Positions 25,149-33,968 of a stretch of DNA of 64,000 nucleotides are shown piece after piece. The stretch is from assembly GCA_017406405.1 (NCBI GenBank), contig JAFQYO010000014.1, forward strand, positions 1 to 64,000. Direction: 5' to 3'. Each line of letters begins with the position of its first letter. Position 1 is the stretch's first letter. The notes below the pieces were generated by a model. It was given only the letters and a program-made list of their open reading frames with translations. It was not told the origin of the DNA and did no database searches. Source of the stretch: Candidatus Saccharimonadota bacterium. Its GTDB lineage: Bacteria; Patescibacteriota; Saccharimonadia; Saccharimonadales; Saccharimonadaceae. Made by a program: the position numbers and the translations under genes.

Positions 25149-26783
25149 ATGAATAAGCTCGATTTTAAAGGCCCGGTTGTTTTAGCTATCCTCGACGGAG
25201 TTGGCCTTGCTCCGAACGGCCCCGGGAACGCCCTCTCGCTTGCGCACACCGAGTTTCTCGATCGCGCTCTAAAAAACTATCTAAACATCCCGCTCGAAGC
25301 CTCCGGCGAAGCCGTCGGAATTTTAAAAGGCGACATGGGAAATTCCGAGGTCGGCCATAACGCTCTCGGTTCGGGCCAAATCGTTAAACAAGGAATCGCC
25401 CAAGTCGAAGAATACTTCACGACCGGAAAAATCTATAAATCAGAAACCTGGCAAAAACTCATCGAAAATGTCGTAAAAAACTCCGGGACAAATAAAAAGA
25501 CCTTACATTTCTCCGGGATTTTTTCTGACGGGAATGTCCATAGTTCCATCTCTCACCTCGAAAAAATGATTGCCGAAGCCGATCGAGAAGGCGTCGAAAA
25601 AATCCGGGTCCATCTTGTTCTTGATGGTCGCGACGTTCCGCCCCAAAGTGAGCCGAAATACATCAACCGCCTCGAAAAATTCTTAGAACCCTTCCTTAAA
25701 AAAGGCCGTGATTATAAAATCGCTTCCGGTGCCGGGCGAATGGTCGCTGTCGCTGACCGCTACGAGGCTGACTGGAACGTCGTAAAACTTGGCTGGGACA
25801 TGATTGTCCATGGCGTCGCCGAGCACAAATTCAAGAATGCGGCCGAAGCGATTAAATACTTCCGCGACAAAGACCCTTCCGCTCAGGACCAATATCTCCC
25901 GCCTTTTGTTATTGTTGACGAAACCGGCTCTCCAATTGGGCGCGTCGAAGAAGGCGACTCGTTTATTTATTTCGATTTTCGTGCTGACCGCGCAATCGAA
26001 ATCGCTATGGCCTTCACCTACAACGACTTCCCGTATTTCGACCGTAGTCGCGATAACCGCGCGCTTTCGAACGGAAACACTTGCCCGAAAGTCTGCTTTG
26101 CTGGCATGACCGAGTATAATTCCGACACTCATGTCCCGGCGCTCACCCTCGTTCCGCCGATTACGATTTCCGAAACCTTAAACGACTTTCTCGGCGAAAA
26201 ACAGATTTCCCAGCTTGCTATTTCTGAAACCGTTAAATTTGGCCATATCACTTATTATTTCAACGGAAATTCCTACGAACGTGCCCCTCTCGAAGAACAT
26301 ATAAAAATAGAGTCAGACACTCTTCCGTTCGACACTCGCCCTTGGATGAAATCCGCCGAAATCACCGACGCCTGTTTAGAAAACATTGAGAAGTATAAAT
26401 TCATCCGCCTTAATTATCCCGGCGGAGATATGGTCGGCCATTTTGCAGAAATCGAACCGACGATTTCCGCCCTCGAGGCGATTGACTTATCGCTCGCCCG
26501 AATCGCGAAGAAGGTCGATGAACTCGGCGGAATTCTCCTCATTACTGGCGACCATGGCAACGCCGAAGAACTTCTCGACTCAGAAGGAAACCCGAAAACT
26601 TCCCACTCCTTGAACAAGGTTCCGTTTGTTTTTTACGACAACACAACCAACCGCGAGCTTTATGCTCCTAACAATTCCGTAGAAAATCCGGGCCTAGCGA
26701 ATGCCGCCGCGACCATAGCGACCCTGCTCGGCCTTTCCGATATTCCGAACGCCTGGTGCGACTCCCTGATTTCCGTGAAATAA
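25149..26783 (+). CDS. gpmI: 2,3-bisphosphoglycerate-independent phosphoglycerate mutase
   Basis: Interconverts 3- and 2-phosphoglycerate with two Mn ions. The N-terminal metal motif is AILDGVG. The nucleophile Ser is in GNSEVGHNALGSG; LDGRDVPP and FFDFRADRA-type motifs (YFDFRADRAIEIA) follow, with TGDHGNAEE and SHSLNKVPF near the C terminus. The length of 544 residues is slightly above normal. TATAAT (25137-25142, TG-T extended) is 6 bases before ATG, predicting leaderless mRNA. It belongs with pgk and pyk elsewhere in the window as lower glycolysis. Confidence 0.95.
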   Translation: MNKLDFKGPVVLAILDGVGLAPNGPGNALSLAHTEFLDRALKNYLNIPLEASGEAVGILKGDMGNSEVGHNALGSGQIVKQGIAQVEEYFTTGKIYKSETWQKLIENVVKNSGTNKKTLHFSGIFSDGNVHSSISHLEKMIAEADREGVEKIRVHLVLDGRDVPPQSEPKYINRLEKFLEPFLKKGRDYKIASGAGRMVAVADRYEADWNVVKLGWDMIVHGVAEHKFKNAAEAIKYFRDKDPSAQDQYLPPFVIVDETGSPIGRVEEGDSFIYFDFRADRAIEIAMAFTYNDFPYFDRSRDNRALSNGNTCPKVCFAGMTEYNSDTHVPALTLVPPITISETLNDFLGEKQISQLAISETVKFGHITYYFNGNSYERAPLEEHIKIESDTLPFDTRPWMKSAEITDACLENIEKYKFIRLNYPGGDMVGHFAEIEPTISALEAIDLSLARIAKKVDELGGILLITGDHGNAEELLDSEGNPKTSHSLNKVPFVFYDNTTNRELYAPNNSVENPGLANAAATIATLLGLSDIPNAWCDSLISVK

Positions 26784-26798
26784 GCTATAATATAGAGT

Positions 26799-27479
26799 AT
26801 GGAATTTATCATTCTCCTCATTTCGACAATCATCACCGCCTTTTTGTCGCTTGTTGGCGGTTTTCTCCTTCTTGGAAAGTCAAAACTGGCAGGCTTCTTG
26901 AACAAAATCGGAAAGCCTTTCGCTGCGCTTGTCCTGAGTTATTGTGTTTTCTTTGATTTGATTCCAGAAAGCCTTGAGGACGGCTCTCTTCCGCTTTGGG
27001 AAGTTATCGTTTTAACATTCATCGGGCTTTCAGTTTGTTTCTTGATAAACTACCTCGTGAAAAACTTCCACGAACACGGCGAAGAAAAAGAGCTGAAAAC
27101 AAAATCCGAGGCTTATTCTATGCTTGTTGTCGATTCACTTCATACGATTACCGACGGCCTGGTTATCGGTGTTACCTTCGCGACTTCGCTCGGAACCGGA
27201 CTTTTAGCTTGTGTCTCGACCGCCGCTCATGAAGTTCCTCAAGAAATTGGCGATTTCGGGATCATGATTCGTTCAAAAATCCCCAAACGCCGAATTTTAA
27301 AACTCCAAATCGCCTCCGCACTTTTGCTTGTTCCTTCCGCGCTCGTGAGTTTCTTCATCGGCGAAAGTCTTATCGACTCACTTCCTCCCTTGTTGGCGTT
27401 GATTGCGGGTTCATTTCTATATATTGCGCTCCGAGAAATTTTTGCTATGATAAAAGAAGTTAAACAAAAAAGGAAATAA
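26799..27479 (+). CDS. ZIP-family metal transporter
   Basis: A 226-residue membrane protein with about 7-8 helices. HTITDGLVIG (helix 4) and AAHEVPQEIGD (helix 5) are the metal-coordinating motifs of ZIP transporters, which bring Zn, Fe or Mn into the cytoplasm. A His/Glu/Lys-rich cytoplasmic loop (FHEHGEEKELK) lies before helix 4. TATAAT (26786-26791) is 7 bases upstream of the start. galU follows after 2 bases, with its ribosome binding site inside the end of this gene. Confidence 0.9.
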   Translation: MEFIILLISTIITAFLSLVGGFLLLGKSKLAGFLNKIGKPFAALVLSYCVFFDLIPESLEDGSLPLWEVIVLTFIGLSVCFLINYLVKNFHEHGEEKELKTKSEAYSMLVVDSLHTITDGLVIGVTFATSLGTGLLACVSTAAHEVPQEIGDFGIMIRSKIPKRRILKLQIASALLLVPSALVSFFIGESLIDSLPPLLALIAGSFLYIALREIFAMIKEVKQKRK

Positions 27480-27481
27480 TC

Positions 27482-28318
27482 ATGCCTATCACGAAAGCTA
27501 TTATTCCGGTCGCGGGATGGGGAACTCGCCGTCTTCCTATTACAAAAATCATCGAAAAATCTATGCTCCCGGTCGGGAATCGCCCGCTTGTTGATTATTC
27601 TGTCCAAGAACTTATTTCCGCCGGCGTGACCGATATTTATATGGTCATTTCGAACGTCGAGCCCTGCCAAGTTCGCGAGTTTTATAAAGACAACCTCGCG
27701 TTAAACCTCTATCTCGAAGCTCGCGGAAAAGATGACCGCCTAAAACTCGCAAAAACCCTTCCCGAAAACGTAACTATCCACTACGTTTCCCAAGATCCTT
27801 CCGCAAAATACGGCACCGCCGTCCCGGTCGCGATGGCTGTTGAAGAATATAGAATCAACGAACCCGTTTTTGTTTATATGGGCGACGATTTTATTTGGAA
27901 CCCTAACGGCGAAAGTGCCGCCGAATCCTTAAAAAAGGCCCAAAAATCCCCCTCCGATTCCGTCCTTCTTGGCGTGACAAAGCCCGAATCTGCGCTTCTT
28001 AATGGTGGCGCTTTGACAATCGAGGACGAAAAAATCGTTAAGATTACTGAAAAACCGACCCCCTCCGAGGTCACCGGCCTTGCCAGCGTCAGCAAATACA
28101 TCATCTCTCCCGAACTTCTCCAAGAAATTGTAGAATATGTCAAAACCCACGATTTTGGCCCCCAAGACCAAGAATACATGATTACCGATCCCTTCGCCTC
28201 CTTTATTAAAAAAGGCGGGATTATTCGCGCCGCAAAAACCGAAGGCGAATATCTCGACGGTGGCTCGCTCGAAGGTTGGGTTCACGCGAATAACGTCGTC
28301 TGTGGAGCAGAAAACTAA
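27482..28318 (+). CDS. galU: UTP-glucose-1-phosphate uridylyltransferase family protein
   Basis: Nucleotidyltransferase making UDP-glucose or a related sugar nucleotide for envelope glycans. IPVAGWGTRRLPITK is the nucleotide-binding signature of GalU enzymes, KSMLPVGNRPLVDY follows, and GDDFI carries the metal-binding Asp. The length of 278 residues is close to the family. The start has AAGGAAA in front. The same skeleton serves dTDP-glucose and other pyrophosphorylases, so the sugar is not certain. Confidence 0.88.
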   Translation: MPITKAIIPVAGWGTRRLPITKIIEKSMLPVGNRPLVDYSVQELISAGVTDIYMVISNVEPCQVREFYKDNLALNLYLEARGKDDRLKLAKTLPENVTIHYVSQDPSAKYGTAVPVAMAVEEYRINEPVFVYMGDDFIWNPNGESAAESLKKAQKSPSDSVLLGVTKPESALLNGGALTIEDEKIVKITEKPTPSEVTGLASVSKYIISPELLQEIVEYVKTHDFGPQDQEYMITDPFASFIKKGGIIRAAKTEGEYLDGGSLEGWVHANNVVCGAEN

Positions 28319-28320
28319 AC

Positions 28321-29679
28321 ATGGCGAAACCTCGCGCCGAATTTACTTGTTCGAGCTGCGGTATGACTTTCTCGAAATGGTCGGGAAAGTGCTCGAACTG
28401 TGGCGAGTGGAACACAATAACCGAAACGCTTTCTGCCGAATCTGCCGCTTCGGTCGGGAAAAACGCCCTCTCGAAGAGTCGGATTTCCGGGAAACGTCTC
28501 GAATACGTCAGCTTAAAATCCATTGCCCCCTCTGAGTCGAAGCTACGTTTAAAAACCGGCTTTCCGGATTTGAACAACGTTCTCGGCGGTGGAATCTTAA
28601 AAGGGTCAGTTATCCTTCTGACTGGCCAACCCGGAATCGGAAAATCGACTCTCCTCATGCAAATTTGTGCAGAAATCGCTAAATTCCGCCCAGTTCTCTA
28701 TATCTCCGGAGAGGAATCGGCCGGCCAGGTCAAACTTCGTGCCGAACGTCTCGGTGCCGATTCAGAAAAGCTTTCCTTCGCCTCCTCGACGTCCGGAAAC
28801 GATATCGCAAAAACAATCGAATCCGGCGATTTTGATTTTGTTGTCGTTGATTCAATTCAAACCCTCTCTATCTCCGAAATAGCTTCTGCTCCTGGTGGCG
28901 TTTCTCAAGTTACTAATTGCGGAAACCTCATTATTCGCGCAGCGAAAGCCTCCGATACCTCCGTTGTTATTGTCGGTCATGTTACGAAGGAAGGCACGCT
29001 CGCTGGTCCGAAAGTCCTCGAGCATCTCGTTGATGTTGTTGTCAATTTCGAAGGTGACCGCTATGGTGGGTTCAAAACCGTCCGCGCGATCAAAAACCGT
29101 TTCGGCTCGACCTCCGAAGTTGCAATTTTTGAAATGGTCGAATCTGGTTTGAAAGAAGTAAAAAATCCTTCTGCCGCCCTTCTCGCCGAACGCCAAAACA
29201 CCGACGGTTCGATTATTCTCGCGACTCTTGAGGGTTCGCGTCCGATACTCGTCGAGATTCAGGCTCTCGCCTCGAAGACTAATTTTGGCTATCCAAATCG
29301 CACCGCCTCTGGCTATGATTTAAATCGCCTAAAACTTCTTATCGCCGTTCTTGAACGCCGAACAAAACTAAATCTCTACGACAAAGACATTTTTATTAAC
29401 GTCGTCGGAGGGATAAAACTCAACGACTCTGGCGCCGACCTTGCGATTTGTCTAGCTATCGCTTCTGCTGTTGCAAAACGAAAACTAAACGAAGATTACG
29501 TCGTATTCGGCGAGGTCGGGCTCGGCGGGGAAATTCGTTCCGCTTTTCGTCCCGACCAGCGAATCGCTGAAGCAAAAAAGCTCGGCTTCTCTCACGCAAT
29601 CGCTCCCCGAACCTGTAAAGACAAATTCGTTATTCCCGTCCGTGACCTCCGCCAAACCTTAATCGAGCACATAAAATAA
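28321..29679 (+). CDS. radA: DNA repair protein RadA
   Basis: RecA-like branch-migration ATPase. The N terminus has a four-Cys zinc finger (CSSCGMTF and CSNCGEW). Walker A is GQPGIGKST (about 98-106), the RadA-specific KNRFG motif is present, and the C-terminal third is Lon-protease-like (about 340-452) without a catalytic Ser. The start is 2 bases after galU. The stop overlaps the ruvC start by one base, forming a recombination-repair block. Confidence 0.95.
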   Translation: MAKPRAEFTCSSCGMTFSKWSGKCSNCGEWNTITETLSAESAASVGKNALSKSRISGKRLEYVSLKSIAPSESKLRLKTGFPDLNNVLGGGILKGSVILLTGQPGIGKSTLLMQICAEIAKFRPVLYISGEESAGQVKLRAERLGADSEKLSFASSTSGNDIAKTIESGDFDFVVVDSIQTLSISEIASAPGGVSQVTNCGNLIIRAAKASDTSVVIVGHVTKEGTLAGPKVLEHLVDVVVNFEGDRYGGFKTVRAIKNRFGSTSEVAIFEMVESGLKEVKNPSAALLAERQNTDGSIILATLEGSRPILVEIQALASKTNFGYPNRTASGYDLNRLKLLIAVLERRTKLNLYDKDIFINVVGGIKLNDSGADLAICLAIASAVAKRKLNEDYVVFGEVGLGGEIRSAFRPDQRIAEAKKLGFSHAIAPRTCKDKFVIPVRDLRQTLIEHIK

Positions 29680-30185
29680 TGAGAATTCTCGGTGTCGATC
29701 CGGGGACTGGGATTTGTGGTTTCGGAGTTATCGAAGTCCCAAAACGCGGCCAGCTTCGTCTGCTCGATTCTGGGGTTATCTCTACCCCTCCCCATACCCC
29801 TCTCCCTGAACGCCTCCTCGACATTTTTAATTCACTTCATGATATTATTTCCGAAGATAAACCCGACTGTATCTCGATAGAAAAACTCTTCTTCATGCAA
29901 AATATCACCACCGGCATCTCTGTTGCTGAAGCTCGCGGAGTTGTTTTGCTTGTTGCTGGCCAGGAACGTCTTCCGATTTACGAATATTCGCCAAACGAGA
30001 TAAAAAAGGCGATGACCGGCTATGGCCATGCCGACAAAAAACAGATGCAGGAAATGGTCCGCCTCCATCTTAAACTCGAGAAGATTATCAAGCCCGATGA
30101 CGCTTCTGACGCCGTCGCGGCCGCGATTGTCCATTCCATGTTTGCTAAAAACGGCGACACCGAACATGAAACGCGATATAATTAA
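29679..30185 (+). CDS. ruvC: Crossover junction endodeoxyribonuclease RuvC
   Basis: Resolves Holliday junctions. Catalytic carboxylates are seen in LGVDPGTG (first Asp), SIEKLFF (Glu) and DDASDAVAAAI (C-terminal pair). The length of 168 residues is typical. ATG overlaps the radA stop (TAATG). The promoter of ruvA lies inside its last codons. Confidence 0.95.
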   Translation: MRILGVDPGTGICGFGVIEVPKRGQLRLLDSGVISTPPHTPLPERLLDIFNSLHDIISEDKPDCISIEKLFFMQNITTGISVAEARGVVLLVAGQERLPIYEYSPNEIKKAMTGYGHADKKQMQEMVRLHLKLEKIIKPDDASDAVAAAIVHSMFAKNGDTEHETRYN

Positions 30186-30188
30186 CCT

Positions 30189-30764
30189 ATGATTTCTCAC
30201 ATAAAAGGTATTCTCGAAGAAAAATTTGCTAACTCTGTTATTGTTGACGTTTCTGGTGTCGGCTACGAAATTACCGTCCCCAGTCTTGACTTTGAGTCGG
30301 TAAACCTCGGCGACGAAGTAAAATTTTATACTTTTCATAAAGTTTCAGAAACCGACGAAGCTCTCTTTGGCTTCCTTTCTCTCGCCGCAAAAAAACTGTT
30401 TGAGCTTCTTATTTCCGTAAACGGTGTCGGCCCAAAAGCCGCCGTTTCGATTCTCTCGCTCGCTTCTCCCGAAGAAGTTCGAAACGCCATCGCAAACGCC
30501 GATTCCGTCTTCGTCTCGAAGGCGCCCGGAGTAGGGAAGAAATCCGCTGAACGGATAATTGTCGACCTTCGCGACAAAGTAGGTATCCCTTCTCGCTATG
30601 GCGCGACCGTCATAAATACCCCCGGAAAACCAAACGAAACCGACGAAGCTCTCGACGCTCTAATCGCTCTCGGTTTTCCGCTTAAAGAAGCGACCGCCGC
30701 TCTCGAAAATGTCGACCCGACTCTCCCCGTTGACGAGAGAATCAGACTTGCATTAAAGAAGTAA
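30189..30764 (+). CDS. ruvA: Holliday junction branch migration protein RuvA
   Basis: DNA-binding tetramer that loads RuvB. The N-terminal OB fold (about 1-62) is followed by two helix-hairpin-helix motifs (VNGVGPKAA and APGVGKKSAERI) and the small RuvB-binding domain (about 145-191, EALDALIALGF). TATAAT (30177-30182), 6 bases before ATG, gives it a private leaderless promoter inside ruvC. ruvB is not in the window. Confidence 0.95.
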   Translation: MISHIKGILEEKFANSVIVDVSGVGYEITVPSLDFESVNLGDEVKFYTFHKVSETDEALFGFLSLAAKKLFELLISVNGVGPKAAVSILSLASPEEVRNAIANADSVFVSKAPGVGKKSAERIIVDLRDKVGIPSRYGATVINTPGKPNETDEALDALIALGFPLKEATAALENVDPTLPVDERIRLALKK

Positions 30765-30776
30765 ATGTGATAAAAT
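30748..30776 (+). promoter_or_regulatory. rplS promoter
   Basis: TTGCAT (30748-30753), 17-base spacer, TG-A-TAAAAT (30771-30776). The leader carries AAAGG at 30795-30799, 6 bases before ATG. Confidence 0.6.
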
Positions 30777-30805
30777 GTCCCTAATTGTCTAAATAAAGGT
30801 TAAAA

Positions 30806-31276
30806 ATGAGTTTTTCTATTCTACAAAAAATTGGTGAAGACCAGAAAAAGAAAGCTGTCGTCGACGTCCGCTCTGGCGACACCGTAAAAGTCACCCAAAA
30901 AATCAAAGAAGGCGACAAATTCCGTCTCCAGGTTTTCGAAGGCGTCGTTGTTCGCGTCGAACGAAAAGAGTCTCATACCGCTCGCATCGTTGTCCGAAAA
31001 ATCGCTTCTGGTGTTGGCGTCGAAAAATCTTTCCTTCTTCATTCTCCGCTCGTCGAAAAAGTCGAAGTCGTAAAACGCGCTAAAGTCCGCCGCAACAACC
31101 TTTCCTACCTCCGCGAACGCTCCGGAAAATCCGCTCGTCTTGCTGCGAAAGATTTCGACCGCGCCGCTGTGAACTCTCTTAAAGAAGCTGAAGAAGTCCT
31201 CGAAGCCGAGAAAAACACCGAAGAAACTCAAGAAGAAGCTCGAAACCCAAAAGGTCCCGCCGAGCCTGAAGAATAG
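30806..31276 (+). CDS. rplS: Large ribosomal subunit protein bL19 with acidic tail
   Basis: Ribosomal protein at the subunit interface. The first 115 residues are a normal bL19 (RSGDTVKV, VFEGVVV, GVGVEKSFLLHSP, VRRNNLSYLRERSGKSARL). The extra 40 residues are rich in Glu and Ala and end in PAEPEE, an acidic extension absent from most bL19 proteins. It has its own promoter and stands alone, without the usual trmD or rimM neighbours. Confidence 0.95.
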   Translation: MSFSILQKIGEDQKKKAVVDVRSGDTVKVTQKIKEGDKFRLQVFEGVVVRVERKESHTARIVVRKIASGVGVEKSFLLHSPLVEKVEVVKRAKVRRNNLSYLRERSGKSARLAAKDFDRAAVNSLKEAEEVLEAEKNTEETQEEARNPKGPAEPEE

Positions 31277-31286
31277 ACCCCTCCTA

Positions 31287-32390
31287 CTAAACCTCTCCCT
31301 CGACAACAAGTTGATGTATCATAAAAATCCGATGAGAAAGATCTTTGACGATTGTTGTGCTATTTGAGCGCCATCCTTCCGTCGACAACATCACGACCGC
31401 ATAAGGACTATCCGCAAATATAATCCCAACTTCGTGATAATTGTTCCCGTACAACCCGTTTTTATACATATGTACCGGGCTCCCAGAAAAACTTAAATTA
31501 TCCCAAAAATTGTTGATAAAATACAACCGTAGTTCTTCGCCATGTGGACTATTATTTATGAGCTCCCAGAGATGCTTCCACTCTGCAAGCTGGTCTTCGA
31601 CCGTTGTATCGCAAAAATAATAAGTACCTCCGTATAATTCTGACCCCTTCAGATGTTTTTTCATCCCGATTTGCTCCCCATATCTTCTTAAATTCTCTAT
31701 TCCAAATCTCTGGACAAGCGCGATATGTGCTGAATTGTCGCTATAAGTAATCGCTCGTCTAACCAGCGCTCGGCTCGTCGCATCAACATCTCCGGTTTCG
31801 AAAGCATACATTGCATCCGCCGTCTTCACTAAACTCGCCCCATAATAAACTTTTTCCCCCTGGAACATATAAGTCCGCCCTGTTTGAAAATTATAATATC
31901 CGAAACTAATATCCCACCCATTATTTTTTATATATGCTTCGAGTTCCTCGAAATTCTTCGTTGGCGTTGACTGGAAGGTGTACCACGTCTTATAAACAAA
32001 CACGAGCCGTGTTGTTTCGGCTAAATTTCCCGCTTCGTCTCTTACGGAGTATTTCAACTTATAAACTCCCGCTCGATTCGTATCGACCTCGCCCGAAGTT
32101 TCGACTTTCTCGGTTAGTTCTCCGTCGACATCATCTCTTGCCGTAAAACCCGGCTCGAAGAAGCTCCGCCCCTCAAAAAGTCCGATCTCTGCGTCTCCCT
32201 CGAGCACAATTTCCGGCGGAGTCGTGTCTGGGGCGACTTCAGCTTCCACGGCCACGTCAATTTCTAGCGCGCTCCGCTTTTCTTCGCCAGAAGTCTTTAT
32301 TCCTGAAAGAATAAATAGCCCTACTCCGAACAGGAGAAAATCAACAAAAATCATTCCCCCGGTTGCTAAAAGAATTGTCCGTTTTTTCAC
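31287..32390 (-). CDS. Membrane-anchored serine beta-lactamase-fold protein with DUF5011-type domain
   Basis: A single N-terminal membrane helix (about 7-30) is followed by a beta-sandwich at about 55-133 (DTTPPEIVLEG, GVYKLKYSVRDEAGN) of the DUF5011/Ig-like type and a penicillin-recognising hydrolase domain. SLVK (S186, K189) and SDN (217-219) are intact; KNG stands where KTG is usual. It resembles class A-like serine hydrolases that may process cell-wall peptides rather than destroy antibiotics. The start is GTG, with TG-G-TATAAT at 32414-32419 upstream. It converges on rplS with a 10-base gap and no hairpin. Confidence 0.8.
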   Translation of the reverse strand: MKKRTILLATGGMIFVDFLLFGVGLFILSGIKTSGEEKRSALEIDVAVEAEVAPDTTPPEIVLEGDAEIGLFEGRSFFEPGFTARDDVDGELTEKVETSGEVDTNRAGVYKLKYSVRDEAGNLAETTRLVFVYKTWYTFQSTPTKNFEELEAYIKNNGWDISFGYYNFQTGRTYMFQGEKVYYGASLVKTADAMYAFETGDVDATSRALVRRAITYSDNSAHIALVQRFGIENLRRYGEQIGMKKHLKGSELYGGTYYFCDTTVEDQLAEWKHLWELINNSPHGEELRLYFINNFWDNLSFSGSPVHMYKNGLYGNNYHEVGIIFADSPYAVVMLSTEGWRSNSTTIVKDLSHRIFMIHQLVVEGEV

Positions 32391-32462
32391 AATAACCCTA
32401 AAACCTTATGCTTATTATACCAAATTTCTCCCAAACTCAGAAAAGTTTCGTATAATTTCTAT

Positions 32463-33452
32463 ATGAAATCCATTCTCGGCATCGACGAAGTTGGTCGCGG
32501 ACCTTGGGCCGGACCGCTCGTAATCGGGGCTTGTATTCTTCCTCGCGAAACAGATGATTCTTTGTCGTCGTGGACCGATGCGTTGACCGACTCAAAAAAG
32601 CTCTCGAAGAAAAAACGCGAAGAACTTTCCGATTTAGTTTTGAAAAACGCCCTAGCGACTGGTCTTGGTTGGGTCTCGAGCCATGAGCTTGACGGGCTCG
32701 GCCTCTCGGGCGCCCTAAAACTCGCCGCTCGTCGCGCCGTATCCGAGATTAAACTGAAGAAAGTCCCTTTTTCTGAAATCGTTATCGACGGAACCGTTAA
32801 TTTCCTCGCAGACACTTCTCTAGAAAACTACGTCTCGACTCTCAAAAAAGCCGATTTGCTCGTCAAAGAAGTTTCCGCCGCTTCAATTATCGCAAAAGTT
32901 GCTCGCGATACCTATATGGAATCTCTCTCGGACATTTATCCGGATTACGGTTTCGAAAAACATGTTGGTTATGGTACTTCCGCGCATAAATCCGCCCTTG
33001 AACGCTTAGGCCCTTGCCCCGAACATCGTCTTAGCTTTCGCCCAATCCAAAAACTGGTTGATGGTACCGAAAAATCCTCTTCTTCTCCGTCTAAAAAATC
33101 CCCGACCACAAAACAACTCGGCGACCATGCCGAATCTATTGTTGCTGATTTTCTTGTCAAAAACGGTCACACTCTCGTCGCCAGAAACCACAAGACCCGG
33201 TTTTACGAAATCGACATTATCTCGACTAAATCTGACAAAATTTATTTCACAGAAGTAAAATACCGTAAGGAATCCTATCGCGGCTCTCCATTTTCTATGA
33301 TTACCGAAGAAAAACAGTCCCAAATGACCTTCGCCGCCGAATCTTTCTTAAAGTTTTCTCCAATCTTAAAGGAAAACTTTTCGCCCCTTCTCGCCGTCGC
33401 CTCTGTTTCGGGCCCCGATTTTCATTTTGACGACTGGTTTCCGCTCTCATAA
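32463..33452 (+). CDS. rnhB: Ribonuclease HII fused to a YraN (UPF0102) nuclease-like domain
   Basis: Residues 1-198 are RNase HII, which removes ribonucleotides from DNA: GIDEVGRGPWAG with the catalytic Asp-Glu, LTDSKKL, and SIIAKVARDTYM with GYGTSAHKSAL. A Ser/Lys/Pro linker (about 200-218) leads to a YraN domain (about 219-329: GDHAESIVADFL, FYEIDIIS, YFTEVKYRK), a predicted PD-(D/E)XK nuclease with the E-D-EVK residues intact. The two genes are usually separate neighbours, so the fusion is notable. TATAAT (32451-32456) lies 6 bases before ATG. Confidence 0.93.
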   Translation: MKSILGIDEVGRGPWAGPLVIGACILPRETDDSLSSWTDALTDSKKLSKKKREELSDLVLKNALATGLGWVSSHELDGLGLSGALKLAARRAVSEIKLKKVPFSEIVIDGTVNFLADTSLENYVSTLKKADLLVKEVSAASIIAKVARDTYMESLSDIYPDYGFEKHVGYGTSAHKSALERLGPCPEHRLSFRPIQKLVDGTEKSSSSPSKKSPTTKQLGDHAESIVADFLVKNGHTLVARNHKTRFYEIDIISTKSDKIYFTEVKYRKESYRGSPFSMITEEKQSQMTFAAESFLKFSPILKENFSPLLAVASVSGPDFHFDDWFPLS

Positions 33453-33473
33453 AAACCGCCCCTTGCGGAGCGG
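33451..33473 (-). terminator. Terminator of the small membrane-protein gene
   Basis: Minus-strand CCGCTCC-GCAA-GGGGCGG hairpin followed by TTTTTAT, abutting the rnhB stop codon. Confidence 0.8.
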
Positions 33474-33488
33474 AAAGTTTTCGAAAAA

Positions 33489-33779
33489 CTACAGGTTCAT
33501 TTCTAGGAGAAAAGGCCAAATGAATTTGATGGCGAGTGCGATTGTTATAGCTATAAGAGTAAATCCGAAGAGCATGAGGAAAGAGCCAAGTAAAATCCTC
33601 ACTAAATCATAAGCCTTTTTACCTCTCTCGCCATCTTCCTCTAATATGCTCTTGAGGTCGTTAGACATCAGGTTAGAAAAGAATAAGAGCATAACCCCGC
33701 ACCCGCCTAGATATAGACCAATTATCCCTAAAAACAAAACGATAAAGAACATCAGTACCGACAAGATTGCTTCTTCCAT
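33489..33779 (-). CDS. Small two-helix membrane protein of unknown function
   Basis: Not recognised. In 96 residues there are two hydrophobic helices (about 5-32 and 62-90) joined by a charged loop (EEDGERGKKAYD). The gene has a full set of signals: AAGAGGAGGGG before the ATG, a consensus promoter on the minus strand (33819-33847) and its own terminator. The promoter stands back to back with the NrdR-box promoter of the next gene. Confidence 0.75.
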   Translation of the reverse strand: MEEAILSVLMFFIVLFLGIIGLYLGGCGVMLLFFSNLMSNDLKSILEEDGERGKKAYDLVRILLGSFLMLFGFTLIAITIALAIKFIWPFLLEMNL

Positions 33780-33818
33780 AACCCCTCCTCTTGAAGAACT
33801 ACTCTGGACTATATTTTT

Positions 33819-33847
33819 ATTATATCAAAAATTCCTAAAATTGTCAA
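33819..33847 (-). promoter_or_regulatory. Promoter of the small membrane-protein gene
   Basis: Minus-strand TTGACA (33842-33847), 17-base spacer, TG-A-TATAAT (33819-33824). NrdR-like box 1 begins 13 bases upstream of this -35. Confidence 0.7.
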
Positions 33848-33860
33848 GTTATATTAAAAA

Positions 33861-33908
33861 ACACTATATATAGCGTATTTTTCTATTGACAAACACTATA
33901 TATAGCGT
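33861..33908 (+). promoter_or_regulatory. Twin NrdR-box-like operators
   Basis: ACACTATATATAGCGT occurs twice without a single difference, at 33861-33876 and 33893-33908. Centres are 32 bp apart (about three helical turns). This fits the NrdR box, a 16-bp near-palindrome of form ACACwATATwTwGTGT that occurs in pairs 31-32 bp apart upstream of ribonucleotide reductase genes. Box 2 fills the spacer of the promoter at 33886-33915, so a bound repressor would block RNA polymerase. Confidence 0.8.
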
Positions 33909-33915
33909 ATATAAT
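33886..33915 (+). promoter_or_regulatory. NrdR-controlled promoter
   Basis: TTGACA (33886-33891), 18-base spacer, TATAAT (33910-33915). A leader of about 45 bases with AAAAAGGAAAAA precedes the start at 33969. Confidence 0.8.
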
Positions 33916-33968
33916 CAAAGCATAACCATTTTATAGAAGTCTAAAACAACTCAAAAAGGAAAAATGTC

